Shown piece by piece: positions 19,616 to 30,828 of a stretch of 64,000 bases of DNA. The stretch is from Heterotrichella gracilis (lineage: Eukaryota > Sar > Xanthophyceae > Tribonematales > Xanthonemataceae): positions 62,001-126,000 of the forward strand of contig JAULBX010030264.1 in assembly GCA_032358255.1 (NCBI GenBank). Reading direction: 5' to 3'. The notes under the pieces were generated by a model, which was given only the letters and a program-made list of their open reading frames with translations, did not search any database and was not told where the DNA came from. The first letter of the stretch is position 1; each line of letters starts with the position of its first letter. Both the position numbers and the translations under genes were made by a program.

Positions 19616-21559
19616 CTAGGAGTAGGTGACAACGTTCCGCCCCTCCACACTGACTTTGGCCGCCCGCTCCACCTTGCCCCGCTTGTCAAGGTTGTTCAGC
19701 TTCTTGAACACCTTGCCCTTGGAGTTGTCCTTCTTGGGCGCCTTCTCGTCCATCCGCGCCTTGCTGGTGGGGCGCCGGCTGTAGTCCAGCCTGGCCGCCT
19801 CGGGGATGCGCGCATGCCACCTGATGGTCTCAGCAGCCTTCTTGGCGCTCTCAGGGTCGTCCTCGCCTGCCTGCTGGCCCTTGCGGGCAGACGCGCCGCC
19901 AGAGCGAGGCTCCTGCAGCAGGCACCACCGCGTCACTACTGGCTGGACAAGCAATCAAGCTGATCCACAGTACTGGTTTATAGAATACCGTACTTATCGG
20001 CGCAAGGGGCTAATCCCAGACTGGGGATTCACCTAACGTGATGGGTATGCTTATGATGCTGGAAAGCCGTGCGAATGAGAGAAGGCCCACCATGTGCAAG
20101 CATAATACACTGAATTGTACCCTGCTACACTGGAGTGCATGGCGTAAACGTTGGGCCAGGAAGCCCTTGCCCTAAACCCTAAACCCTAAGCAAGGGCTTG
20201 CGCCACCGTACCGGCTGGTCATAGTCGTCCGCGTTCTGCCCGCCCTGCTTGTACTGCTCAAAGATGGGCCGGCTCCACTTGTGCACCAGCTCCGTGGCTG
20301 CCTTGCGGTTCACCTTGAGCTCATCCGGCAGCTTGGACAGGAATAGCACCAGGGTGCCGATGCCCGAGTTCTTGAGCATCTCCATGTTGTCAAGCACGTT
20401 GATGGGCAGCTGGTTGAGCAGCTTCAGCACGTAGGACCTGACCTTGATGTTGGGCAGGTTGCCGTCCGGGGTCAGCTCGAGCCACGCCTTGAGGGTGCCC
20501 AGCAGGCCCCCGGATAGGAAGTCCTCGTGCAGGTTCTGCTGCGACATCATGTTCTCAACCTCAGAAAGCATCTTCAGCTTGTAAATGGCTGGCGTGCCCT
20601 GCTGCACCGCCTCAAAGTCCTGCTCCGCCGCGGCCTCCATCTTGGCCAGGAACTGCTCGACGACTCGCCGCGACTCCTCCATAGACCGCTCAAACTTCTT
20701 CTTCTTTTTCCCCTTGAGCAGCTGCTCGATCTCGTCTGTCTCCTCCACTGCTTCGTCAAGGGCAACGGGGCCCGTGCCATCCTCCCTTTCCTCCTCCTCC
20801 TCCTCCTCCTCTTCTTCAACCTCCTCCCCATCTCCTTCTACACCTGCACAGCCATGAGGGCCAGGTGGGTTGCAGGCGGGGCACAAGCATGGTGGTAATC
20901 TGTACCAGTTTCAGGAGGGCCTGTGTCGCTGGCATCTATTTGCAGGGCAGTTTCAACTTGATTTGCTGGAGTGCACCCTATTGCCAGTACTATTATGCAC
21001 GAAATGGAGGCACGGGGTCGGCTAAAGAGGCGACCTCGATACACTGCAGGTAGGTACTCAGGCTGTCGGCTATTACCTGCTTCGTCATACAGCGCTGCTG
21101 GCTGTTCCTCCCCTTCCTCCTGCTCTGCATCGTACACAGGAGCTGCTTCTGCGTACTCCGCCTGCTCCTGATCCTCCACAACCCCTGTGGCTTCCTCGTA
21201 CTCTTCTTCCTCGCCCTCGTCCGCCTCTGGCCTGGGCCTTTTGGAACCCACTTGCTGCACCTCGGGTACCTGTACACAACCAGTGGATTCAACGGTGGAC
21301 GGGTGTGCTACATGGGCTGCAATGTAAAAGCACTTGCTGGCAGAAGTAGTGGAACCATATGCATGCATATATGCATGCCTTACCAGTTCCTCCTCCTCGT
21401 CAGAATCCTCGAACAGCTCAGCTCGGAGACGAGCCCTGTCCACAGCCTGATATAAAAATGGGTATTAGTCAGGACAGTGTCAAGGGTCAGGCAAGGCGGG
21501 GTGGTAGAACACCACGGGTCGGCTACCTGAACAGGAGCATCGTCGATCGCGTCCGCCAT
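19616..21559 (-). CDS. IWS1: Transcription elongation factor IWS1/Spn1
   Basis: Nuclear partner of Spt6 and RNA polymerase II. Exons: 21559-21527, 21446-21384, 21269-21077, 20843-20212, 19912-19616 (TAG), giving about 405 aa. The N-terminus is strongly acidic (a long Glu run encoded near 20790-20825). The folded TFIIS N-terminal-like (TND) domain lies at about residues 189-290, with WLELTPDGNLPNIKVRSYVL and LPDELKVNRKAATELVHKWS typical of the family. The basic C-terminus holds the conserved LDYSRRPTSKAR segment. The end of exon 4 is ambiguous. A GTACGG donor at 20211 gives the model above. Reading on to about 20187 would add WRKPLL-like residues and end inside a CCCTAAA repeat, and that alternative is also in phase. 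The start ATG at 21559 opens an 11-codon first exon. Confidence 0.92.
20170..20189. repeat. Interstitial telomere-like array, about 3 units
   Basis: CCCTAAACCCTAAACCCTAA at the 5' side of the IWS1 intron between exons 4 and 5, 23-42 bases from the proposed donor. Confidence 0.9.
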
Positions 21560-22106
21560 CGCGTGCTTTACCTCTGTGGTGCACTTTTAGTAGTGCAACC
21601 CTTTAGACAGCTGTGTTTGTGGCTGCTTTGTCAACTCTCTTGCGGTGCTTCACTGCAATGCACGCGTGCTTGAAAGGTGAAAGCCAACCGCACGTAAAGC
21701 CAGCAAGTAGTGTGTGTTTGGGGAAGAGAGAAGAGTGAACCTATAACCTGTTGTAGACTGGTATTGCTGCAGTATTTATATATCTATTGCTCCCAACAAA
21801 CTTTTTGGGCAGCACATACTCACACTGCCTGCGGGCCATAAAACAAGTGCAGCTGCTATTAATAAAGCCGTGGCGCGCACCAACCCTGCTCAACCCGTTG
21901 TTTGATGTCCACTGCGCCTGATTGTGGCTGTTGCTTGGGATTGGGACATATACACGCGCCCTCCCCGGCCATCCTCCGTATGCATGCATAAGGGCTGTGC
22001 TATATGCATGCATACGCCCATCGTGATAACCTTGCGACTCCAACCTCTGCAATAGCTATTGCGTGCATGTGCGTGTTACGCATTGACTGCGTATTTTGCA
22101 GCAAGC
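21560..22106. promoter_or_regulatory. Divergent intergenic promoter region, IWS1 / GLTSCR1-like
   Basis: 547 bp between two ATG codons facing away from each other, so both promoters must lie here. It includes ATGCATGCAT-type palindromic stretches (around 21981-22014). No TATA box can be assigned with confidence. Confidence 0.55.
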
Positions 22107-22739
22107 ATGCAACCTGTCCCTGTTCAAGACAAGTTGCAATTGGTAAATGACGACTGCAAGAAAGTATGCATGCCAGACTTGCAACGACCGTTCGCGAACG
22201 TTGGAGATGCTGTGGACCGACTGCTTCCGTACCACGTAAGTACATTTTTGCAGCAACCCATACCCCACACTGTGATGAACCAACCACGTTCGCAAGCAGT
22301 GCATGGCAAGCATAGCAGGTCCCAGTTGGTGAATTATGTGTACTTGCAGGCAAATAGGACCTGGTGCCATCGGTAACTCTGTGGGTGACACACATATGTC
22401 ACACATGCTTCCCCTGATCCATGCTAGTACACTGAACACCGGCTGGCCTTGGCGCAGATTTTCCTGGGGTTCGACACACATGAAGCGGACATAGAGCTTG
22501 CCATGGTGACTGACGGCTCAACGCTGACTGGCAGCAGCAGCGACGCCTGGCAAGAGCTGTTCACCAAACGGAAGATCGCGTACAAGCAGCAGGGGAAGGC
22601 GCTGAGGGAGCGGCTGTCGAAGATGCAGGAGCAGCACAGTCAGATAGACAGGAGCGCTGTGGAGGAGGAGTACGTGTTGGAAAAGTATTTGCTGCAGCAG
22701 GAGGGCCTGCAGAACAGGGAGCCACAAGTGCCCAAATAG
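22107..22739 (+). CDS. GLTSCR1-domain protein (SWI/SNF-associated, BICRA/BRIP-like)
   Basis: Two exons, 22107-22235 and 22458-22739 (TAG), 136 aa, joined in phase 0 by a GTAAGT donor. The spliced product reads PFANVGDAVDRLLPYHIF, matching the GLTSCR1 domain hallmark (PF-x-V-x-D-A-x-x-RLLPYH). A charged helical segment with KQQGKALRERLSK follows and corresponds to the helices that end the domain. In animals this domain defines BICRA/BICRAL of non-canonical BAF; in plants BRIP1/2 carry it in BRM-type SWI/SNF complexes. Here it is almost the whole protein, with no long disordered flanks. It is probably a nuclear chromatin-remodelling subunit. A longer form with upstream exons cannot be excluded, but the ATG sits immediately before the conserved region and the divergent IWS1 start is 547 bp away. 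Confidence 0.85.
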
Positions 22740-23863
22740 CAGCACGGCCCATTGGCGTACACCCAGGACTGCTTGCAGCTGCGTGTGAGGGCTTTGCCTT
22801 GGCGAAGGAGGGGCTGTGGGCACACCCTAATCAGTTGCGACAGGCGGCGCTTCACATGCTCCAACTCTAGGCCCTGTGGATTGCAGGTGGTGCAGCCACA
22901 CTGGGAGGCATGTGCTGGTCTGTGTCACCATAGCAGCGGTTATAGAGTGGGCTTCACCATTTCGTTGATCATGCTGTGTTATAAACAGAAGTGGCAGCAC
23001 TGCACTTTCCACGTTGTTAAGCTAGTGCAGCTTTGCAAGGCTGGAAACGTTGATCTTTTTCTGTGAAATGGCTGCAAGAATTGTATGCGAGTGCAGTGGC
23101 AAGTGGGGAGCTTTCTTGACTCCCAGGCTCAATTGAGTGTAACACCGAGTATGGCAAGGTGATGTGCGTAGTGCATGGCACAGAGGCAGCAGCACGCAGC
23201 ACCAACCATACTGGTTTGCTTTTTGGTACTTTGTTTGCCGGTGACTATTACAGGAAACGTGCGCTATGCCATGGACAGTGCTGTGCAATGTAGACATGCA
23301 TCGCCACACCAAACAGCAAGCTGTGGCCAGAGTGGCTGCTGGCCGTTGACCGTTGTACACAAAGCGAGTTCTCGTCGCCTCGGTATCTGGGATATTTGTG
23401 AACTTTTTGCCCAAAAGCTGCCCCACAAGTGCCAAAGTGCGTGGTAGACAGCCAAAAAGGTGAATAGCTGTAGTAGGCTTTTCCCTGCAGACTGGGCGTG
23501 CTGCAACCGGAGATCACGTCTTCTCGGCCACAATGACCACTTTTTGGGTCAGCTCCACTGCCCCGTCATCGCACGGGCTGGTGTGGACGAATGCCGTGCC
23601 GCCAAGTGGCTGATTTGGTTGGGGGATAAAACACTGAAACCTAACAGAGCAATTTTCTGGTCTGTCCACTGGCTCGCCGCCCTGTAAATCTACTATTGGT
23701 TTTGGCTTCCAGCGCTCAAGAAACACGTATGAACGCTGTTCCACAACCTTCTGCGCATCTTGGCGGCCGTTTGTTGTGTACCCAGCAGCCAATTGGACGT
23801 TTAATGCCTCGGAAACAGTGACGTTTGCCCCCCTGTGACCTGCGAGTGCATGCTGGTGGCACC
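22740..23863. other. Intergenic, no supported gene
   Basis: Contains the 3' side of the GLTSCR1-like gene and the promoter side of the CobW gene. A minus-strand frame at 23514-23792 lacks an ATG and a clear family. Confidence 0.5.
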
Positions 23864-26567
23864 ATGCCGATCCCAGAGCGGTTTAAAACGCCGGTGACCC
23901 TGATTACTGGGTTCCTGGGGGCGGGGAAAACCACGCTAGTGAACCACATTCTGCTGGAGAAGGCCGGGAGGAGGGTGGCTGTGATAGAGAACGAGTTTGG
24001 CGAGGTCAACATCGACAAAACCCTAGGTGGGTGCTGCTTGCATCGGTTTGGCCTGTGTGGCCTGTGGTAGAATCGACGCGGGGCAGCAGCGGGAGGTGTG
24101 TGAGGGAGAGGGCAGTCAGCACACAATCAAGTTTAAACCGATTTGGCGTTGTGGCAGTCTGCCCTGCAGCTTCTGACGAGCGTTGCACCCGTGCAGTGTC
24201 GGAGAACCTTATTGAGAAGGAGGACCTGGTGTCCCTGGAGAACGGCTGTGTGTGCTGCTCCCTGCGCAGCGACATCGTGCGGGCGTTGGCGGAGTTGGAG
24301 TCCAGGGCAAAGACTAACGGCCAGCAGTTTGATGCGGTGCTGCTGGAGACGACGGGGCTGGCTGACCCGGGCCCAGTGGCGTTTACTTTCTTTGCCAACG
24401 CCTGGATAGGCTCAAAGTACCGGCTTGACAGCATCCTGTGAGTAAAGCTGCCACCTTTTCGGTCCCATGTTGTAGGCCGCGCTATTGTGTGTTTACTCAC
24501 TACTATCGCTTTGCGCAGGTGTATCGTGGATTGCCAGCACATATTGCAGGTAAGGAGGTGGCCTGGGTTTCATATTTGAATCTGCTCCTGGCCTTGCTCC
24601 CGACACCTGCTGTCCCCCGCGTCGCACCTTTGTGTGCCAACAACTTTTTCGCCTCGTGCAGCACTTGGAAGAGGACAGCAAGTCCACTAGCAGGGAGATC
24701 AACGAGGCGGTGAACCAGATTGCCTTTGCGGACACCATCCTGCTCAACAAAGTCGACCTGGTGACAGAGGACGAGCTGCTCAGGGTGAAGGAGGCCGTGA
24801 ATATCATCAACGTCACTGCTTCAGTGATCGAGTGCCAGCTGAACGATGACGCAAAGGCTCCCGGCTGGGACAAGCTGATGGGCGTCAACTCGTTCTCAAT
24901 TGAGCGGGCACTGCAGGTGGGTGTACAAGTCTAGAGGTGGTCAAATACACAGTGGGTGTTCAAACCAAAGGTTCAGGCACAGTGCAAAGCTGAAACCAGA
25001 AAGCAGGGCATAATGGGGTCCTACCCTGTGTGCTTTCCTTGTATTGGGTAAAGAAGGTGACACCAATTTCTGTGCGCAGGTTGACCCAACCTTCCTGGAC
25101 TCTGACTCGGAGGTCAGTGACTTGAGCGATATAGAGCTAGCGGAGCGCAGGCGGACAGCCGCGGGGCCAGCCAACCCCAGCACCTTTGGTGAGAAGCGGG
25201 GGAGGGACGAGGAGGAGGCTGGTAGCAGCGGATTTGCAGGCGCCGGCGCCATGGAACTGAAGCAGGTATGTGCAGAGGCAGTGCAGCCTGAGCTTTGCAA
25301 CATTCAGTAAGCTGCAATTGAGCTGCACGCGCGCACCCACCGCCATGCACCATGCTCAGAGTCGTGGTTGTGGTTTGCAGAGGGAACGGGCACCCAAGCG
25401 CCGACGAAAGAGGATGCACGACTTGTCGGGTGTGTGTTCAGTGGGCATCAGTGCGCGGGGGCCGCTGGACAAGTACAGGTTCAACTCCTTCATGCGGGAC
25501 TTGCTGGCGGAGAAGGCGAGGGACATTCTGCGCAGCAAGGGGGTGCTGTGTGTGAAGGTACGGTAACACTGGCACAACACTCAGGTCCGTCCCCTGTGCT
25601 GTAGAATATTGGGATCATGCTGGCAAGGAGGTTGGGATTCCAGGATTTTCAAGCAAATGTGCGGGAGCTGACGCCTGGGCATCTACTTGTGTTGCAGGGG
25701 CAAGAAAAGACCAAGTTTGTGTTCCAAGGGGTCCACGAGACGATATGCTTTGGGCCTGCAGCGCAGGATTGGGGGGAGTCAGAGCAGCCCATCAGCCAAA
25801 TTGTCTTCATCGGCCGCAACTTGCAGCACAATGTGAGTGCTGTGCACCGGGGGTATAGCCAAAGTGCATTTGCACTACGGCACAGCACTGGCACCCATGT
25901 ATCGGCTTCCGTGTGCGCACAGCAAGTTGCCTCCAAATCACTAATGGTTCTGCACTGCATACTGCAGTATTCTATCTCTTCGCTGATGTCTATGCTCAGC
26001 GTTGCCCAGTGGTCTGGTGCTTGGGGAGTACATGGTAGCACCTCTTTGCATGGGAGTCAAAGGCTAATACACGTGTGTGTTGTGCAGGACCTGGTGGAAG
26101 GGTTCAGGTCTTGCGTCTGGACGCCGCTGCCTGACGGCTGGTCCGAAGTGCTTGACACTCGCACTGGCCAGCCGTACTACGTGAACGGGGAGACGGGGGT
26201 CAAGCAGTGGGATCGACCTGTGTTTGCGTGTGCAATGGTAAGTCCAAGCTGGATGCACTCCCTAACAGGATCCTGCCTGGTTCTGTACTGTGGGGGTGCC
26301 GTTGGTCTGTGACTGTGTGGGTGCCGGTGGTCTACAGTAACTGTTGGGGGCACAGCTGTGTGCGTAGGCTGCCTGTTTGTGCACTGGAGTGGTGCGCATG
26401 TATGTTCAAGCAAAGCTTGGCCAAGACGTTCGTGGCAGACACCTTGCACTCGAGTCTGATACCTTTGTACCGCCAGTACTGAGCACTTGGTTTGCGTGGT
26501 GCAGGTTACAAGCACCGAGACCTCAACGCAGCAGGTCCGGCCGCACCGGGGGCAGGCAGCCAACTGA
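23864..26567 (+). CDS. CobW/ZNG1-type zinc GTPase with C-terminal WW domain
   Basis: COG0523 GTP-dependent metallochaperone, probably zinc. Exons: 23864-24026, 24197-24437, 24519-24549, 24662-24916, 25080-25265, 25381-25557, 25698-25832, 26088-26237, 26505-26567 (TGA), 1401 nt, 466 aa. Walker A is GFLGAGKTT at residues 16-24, the CxCC metal motif is C72/C74/C75 (GCVCCS), the switch is ENEFGE, and NKVD is at 174-177. A linker (about 231-303) is acidic then basic and ends in APKRRRKR, a candidate nuclear localisation signal. The CobW C-terminal domain follows ([24 protein letters not shown]). Exon 8 then continues in frame into a WW domain with W414, YY at 426-427 and W437 ([21 protein letters not shown]). 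Exon 9 adds 20 residues. WW modules bind proline-rich peptides. A C-terminal WW is not part of the usual CBWD/ZNG1 architecture, and I am not aware of a described case. Confidence 0.93.
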
Positions 26568-27997
26568 AGTGCCACGACGCTGTTACAGGCAGCACGAGGG
26601 CTCTTTCAGTCAGGCTGAGGGCAGCGTGGCAACATGCTGCTCAGTGGCATCTGGCGAGGGGCCCGCACTTGCAAACTCTGGGAACGGTGCTTTTTGGGCC
26701 TGTTTGCCGCTCCTCCACTGTACAACGAATGGCCTTGTTGGCATACTTCACTACAGAGTTGTAGCTGACTGTAGATTTGAACACAAACGCATATGCATAG
26801 CAGCGCACACTCAGAGATATACGTGCTTCCTCGGTTATACTCTTTCCTTTTGGGTACCTAAATGTAGGTACATTGATCATTGTGAAGTCTTTAACGTTCC
26901 AGGTCCCCAAACCCCTCGCTACGGGTTGTGTTTTGTCAGTGCCATCAATTTCCTCCACCACACCTTGGAAGCACCTGTTTTAGCAACTTTCTTTCTTGCC
27001 ACTTCAAAGTTTCGTGTTTTCTTGCTTGCACAAGGCAATCGCTGCACTTGTCAGGTGTAGTTTAAAGGTGGATTTTGGTATCGACGTTGTGGGTCTCACA
27101 TCAGTGCACCATATGCAACCACAGTGACTGGCCGCAAGCGGTGGCGGCCTGGCTCGTATGCTCGCAAGGCGTGGTTTTGCGACGACAACTTCACTTTTTC
27201 ATTGATACAGTGGCGGCGCTGCATACCAGGCTGCAGGCTTTCCTGATTTGTTAGTCCAGTTTTTATTATGCCTTGGTTGGGCTTGAATGGTTGCCACCTT
27301 TTGGCTTTGCAGAGTGCACACACAGGATCATGTCCTCTCGGATATAGCTGCAGCTGTATAGAGGAAAAGCAAAGTAGCAAGTGCCTTGGTGTATGCACCT
27401 GGTTGCTCAGTTGTAAGCTTCTTGTTATTCGATATGCCTCCTCCATTGTATTGCTGGCTGCTAACCAGTAGTGACTTGCAAAAGTGCTTGCACGGCCAGC
27501 AGGGATCCATGGGGGGCAAGGCTATCAGAATGGTGCACGGGTTTGGAACTTGCCAACATGCACAGGCACTGTGCAGTTGGGGGCGATGCTTGCTTGTTTG
27601 GAGTTGTGCCATGCCATCGGCGTCTTCGTGCCTGGGTAACACACATTATGAGTTCAAGTGAGTGCAGTACGCTTCAGAAGAGCACTCGGGTGTTTTGGGC
27701 GGCATTTGGGCATGTCCCTACGGGTGATGTAATAATAATGCACCTCCTAAACTTCAGCCCACTTCAGACAGTCTTATATGGGCATGCAGCCCATCAACCT
27801 GCAAACGTACGTTACACAACTCGAGCCCTGTGTCGAACGTGAACTAGGACCGTGAGAGCGTTGTGGCAGAACTCTGGGGTCGCCCTGGTATATGCATGCA
27901 TTGTTGCCAGTGTTGTGATTGGTTGCTACCAGACCTTTGAGCATACGGGCGAAGAGACAGCACTGATTCCACAAAATTTCGACTTGGTTGCGCCAAC
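26568..27997. other. Intergenic, no supported gene
   Basis: Between two plus-strand genes; should hold the CobW-WW 3' UTR and the prefoldin promoter. Short frames on both strands have no recognisable domain. Confidence 0.5.
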
Positions 27998-29024
27998 ATG
28001 GAAGTGCGCCCCGACTTGCACCCGGCAGGCCTTCCTGAAACGGAGTTCATCGACGATGTTGCCAAGTACCTCGAAGGTGCGTGGGTAACTGAAGTTGGGT
28101 TATGCATTCGGTTGTTGTTTCCGTGGACTTTGGGGTGCTATCGTTGGATTACTTGTAGGCAAAACAGTAGAAGACGCACTGGCTGGTTTGCAACAGCACC
28201 ACAACGTGTACAAGAACGTGGAAAGCCAGCTGCTACAGAAGCGGCAAAAGTACCTGTTAAAGCACCCTGAGCTGAAACGGACGTTGACAGCTGTGAACAT
28301 GCTGATATCCAAGTGTGGAGAAGGCCAAGAGGTGCGGCAGTTCAGGCATCTCCCCGCATGTTGTTTCATAGCAATGTGGCTCTGACCCCCCACATGCCTG
28401 CAGAGCTGGTTTGGACCCACAGTTCACATTGCATAGTGCATGTGAGGGCCACCCCTTCTGTACATCTTGTTCTCGGCGGGCAAGCAACCCTGTTAGCAGC
28501 AGAGTGCCTTGGCGAAAGCCCTGGTAGTGAGCCCTGGTTGTTGGTGCTTGGCAGGTGTCAGTGGACTTCAACCTATCAGACAACATCCTGGGGCAAGCTA
28601 CCTTGAGAAACGTGACCACAGTGAACTTGTGGCTGGGTGCAAACGTGATGCTGGAGTACCCAGTCGAAGAAGCACAAGTGCTGCTGGTATGTGGGCCCGG
28701 TGCTCCTGTGCCCATGCCCATGCTGTGTCATTCTAATATCCTGCCACTGGCTTGTTTACCGAAGCTGTGGATATTGCAACTGCAGGAGGCCAACTTGAAA
28801 ACATGCGAGGAGACCTTGGCTAGGAACCAGGAACAGTATGAGTACATTCTGGACTGCATCACAACCACGCAGGTAGGCAGCAGTTTTGTGCACCAAGTTC
28901 GACTGCTTCTCAGGCACTTCTTGTCAAACTGCCGTATGAGCCTTCTGCACTGGTGCAGGTCAACCTGTCGCGGCTGTACAACTATGACGTGATGAAGCGC
29001 AAGGAGCAAAAAACGTCAAGCTGA
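27998..29024 (+). CDS. PFDN3: Prefoldin subunit 3 (VBP1 homologue)
   Basis: Alpha-class subunit of the cytosolic prefoldin hexamer, which delivers unfolded actin and tubulin to the chaperonin TRiC/CCT. Exons: 27998-28076, 28159-28331, 28555-28686, 28786-28872, 28959-29024 (TGA), 537 nt, 178 aa, close to the usual 180-200. The sequence is co-linear with the family: FIDDVAKYLEG, the N-terminal coiled coil, the hairpin core LWLGANVMLEYPVEEAQ, a second coiled coil, and the conserved end TTTQVNLSRLYNYDVMKR. The ATG at 27998 is the only in-frame start in exon 1. All five introns obey GT-AG and phase. Confidence 0.95.
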
Positions 29025-30828
29025 TCAGGGGAACCCCATCAACATGACCAGGCGTCATGATGCTGCGAGCAGTCATGCTGCATACAGCAGTGCTTTGGAC
29101 TTGGAAAACAGCGCAAACATACAAGAAAGATGGAACTCGTAGTGAGTGGATTCAAGCTTCAAATCTCTGGCAGCAGTGGCTGGCCATGCAGGACAACTGC
29201 CACACCTGGGACAGCCTGTGTGCTCCACAACCATTTCTGTCATGCCCTGCATCGCCCGACAGGTCACGGCCCTGCCAGGTGTGGTGTGCCTTCCAGCTTG
29301 AAATGAGATCCAGCCTGCAAGCAGCATCAGCACTGGCAGCAAATGGACACTGACGCTGCGAGATGGGGTGTTGCATCCAGCTTGAAAAGCAGACCCAGCT
29401 TCAAAGCAGCATCAGCGCGGGCAGTGGTAGTTGGAAACGCAAACATTTGCACTGCTGGGGGGTTGGCCCGAGTCTTGCGCCGCACAGTTGCAACTGCGGT
29501 TGACAGGCATGCATAATTGCTTCATCGATGGGATCCCTTTGAAACACCTTCCATGCGTCAAGTGTAGGTAGTCACGTGACACTGTGGAGGTTGTGCCTTT
29601 TCCGCCATGCTGCTGATCTGTGTATGACATTGTCACACCCAAGGCGCTTTTTGAGCCAATCGATCAGGTCTGGCTCATGAGCTGCAGCGTTGCTGTGTAA
29701 CAATGACAGGCGATTACTGGCCATTGGTCGTCATCATATGCCAACGGCATGGCCCATTGGCAACTACTGCATGATGCAGCGACTTGTCACGGCCAAGTGA
29801 CACACCGAGGGACCAACATGCATGGGGCAAGCGTCGCACCAGTGCAGCATCGAGTTTCGTCATCATGGCAGCCCCTCACAAGTAATCCACCATTTGCGAG
29901 ATGCCCAGCATTTGCGAGATGCCCAGCATTTTCCATTGTGCGGCTCGATAGGAAATGATAATCAGTAGATTACAGCTGAAACTTACTAATGTGGGAACAG
30001 CAACTGTACATACCTGCTAGTCCAGCAGTGTGAACAAGTGCACCCAAGTTTTCTACACCCGTCACTGTGCATGCGCGCTGCAAACCAGCAGGACACTATG
30101 CGATCAATAGTAAGACAGCGCCGCGTTTGATCAAACAAATTGCAGTGCCGTTGCAATAGACTGTCAACAGATAGAGCTACGGCGAATGGTAAATAGAATG
30201 ATGCTATAGGCCAAACTGGATCTGAATCAGATAGAAAATGTGTGCCACTAGGCTAGAACTAGTCCCTTGATGGAGGGTATGCGGTGGCCGACTGTAGGCC
30301 TGTGAAACTGCACGAGGCAGGCTGCACAAGGGAAAGCGCCGCGCATGGCAATGTGCTGCACCCGCTTCCCCATTGTGAACCACAGTAGGCAGGGTCAATA
30401 AAGTTGAAGTGAAGTTTCCTCGCCCCATGCAAGCTGCTAGGAAATAACTGGTTAAGTCAGCAACCCATGCAAATGAAAGCGAGGACCAACGACTGTGCTC
30501 CTTGAGCAAGGGAATCAGGCCTATAGATGTGTGCAAAAAACAGTGGGAGAATAGGTGTGTATACAAGAGTAGACTGATCACGTCTAAAGCCAATTCATAA
30601 CATGGTTTAAACCCATATCGGGCTGTTGAAATGGAAATTGCAGCAGTAATTATGATGTATGGATTACGGGTAATGATGTTGAAAGACCACATGCCAGACT
30701 GGCAAGAACTGGCCAAATGCCTACAGAAAAAACACCCTGCAAAGGAATGCGTTGCAATGGAAACACATTAAAGAAAACTGCACCTTCCCACCTCCCCTGC
30801 GGAACCCCGATTCCACCTCCCTACACCC
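29025..30828. other. Convergent intergenic region with small local duplications
   Basis: Lies between the prefoldin stop (plus) and the stop of the four-TM gene (minus), so it holds two 3' UTRs. It includes an 84-bp-offset duplication (29292-29340 and 29376-29425) and an 18-bp tandem duplication (29891-29931). No gene seen. Confidence 0.55.
29891..29931. repeat. 18-bp tandem duplication
   Basis: CATTTGCGAGATGCCCAG is repeated twice back to back without mismatch, followed by the start of a third copy. Confidence 0.9.

Noticed and set aside
23514-23792. 92-codon minus-strand frame upstream of the CobW gene
   Set aside because: Starts at TTG with no in-frame ATG; no family or supporting exon could be found.
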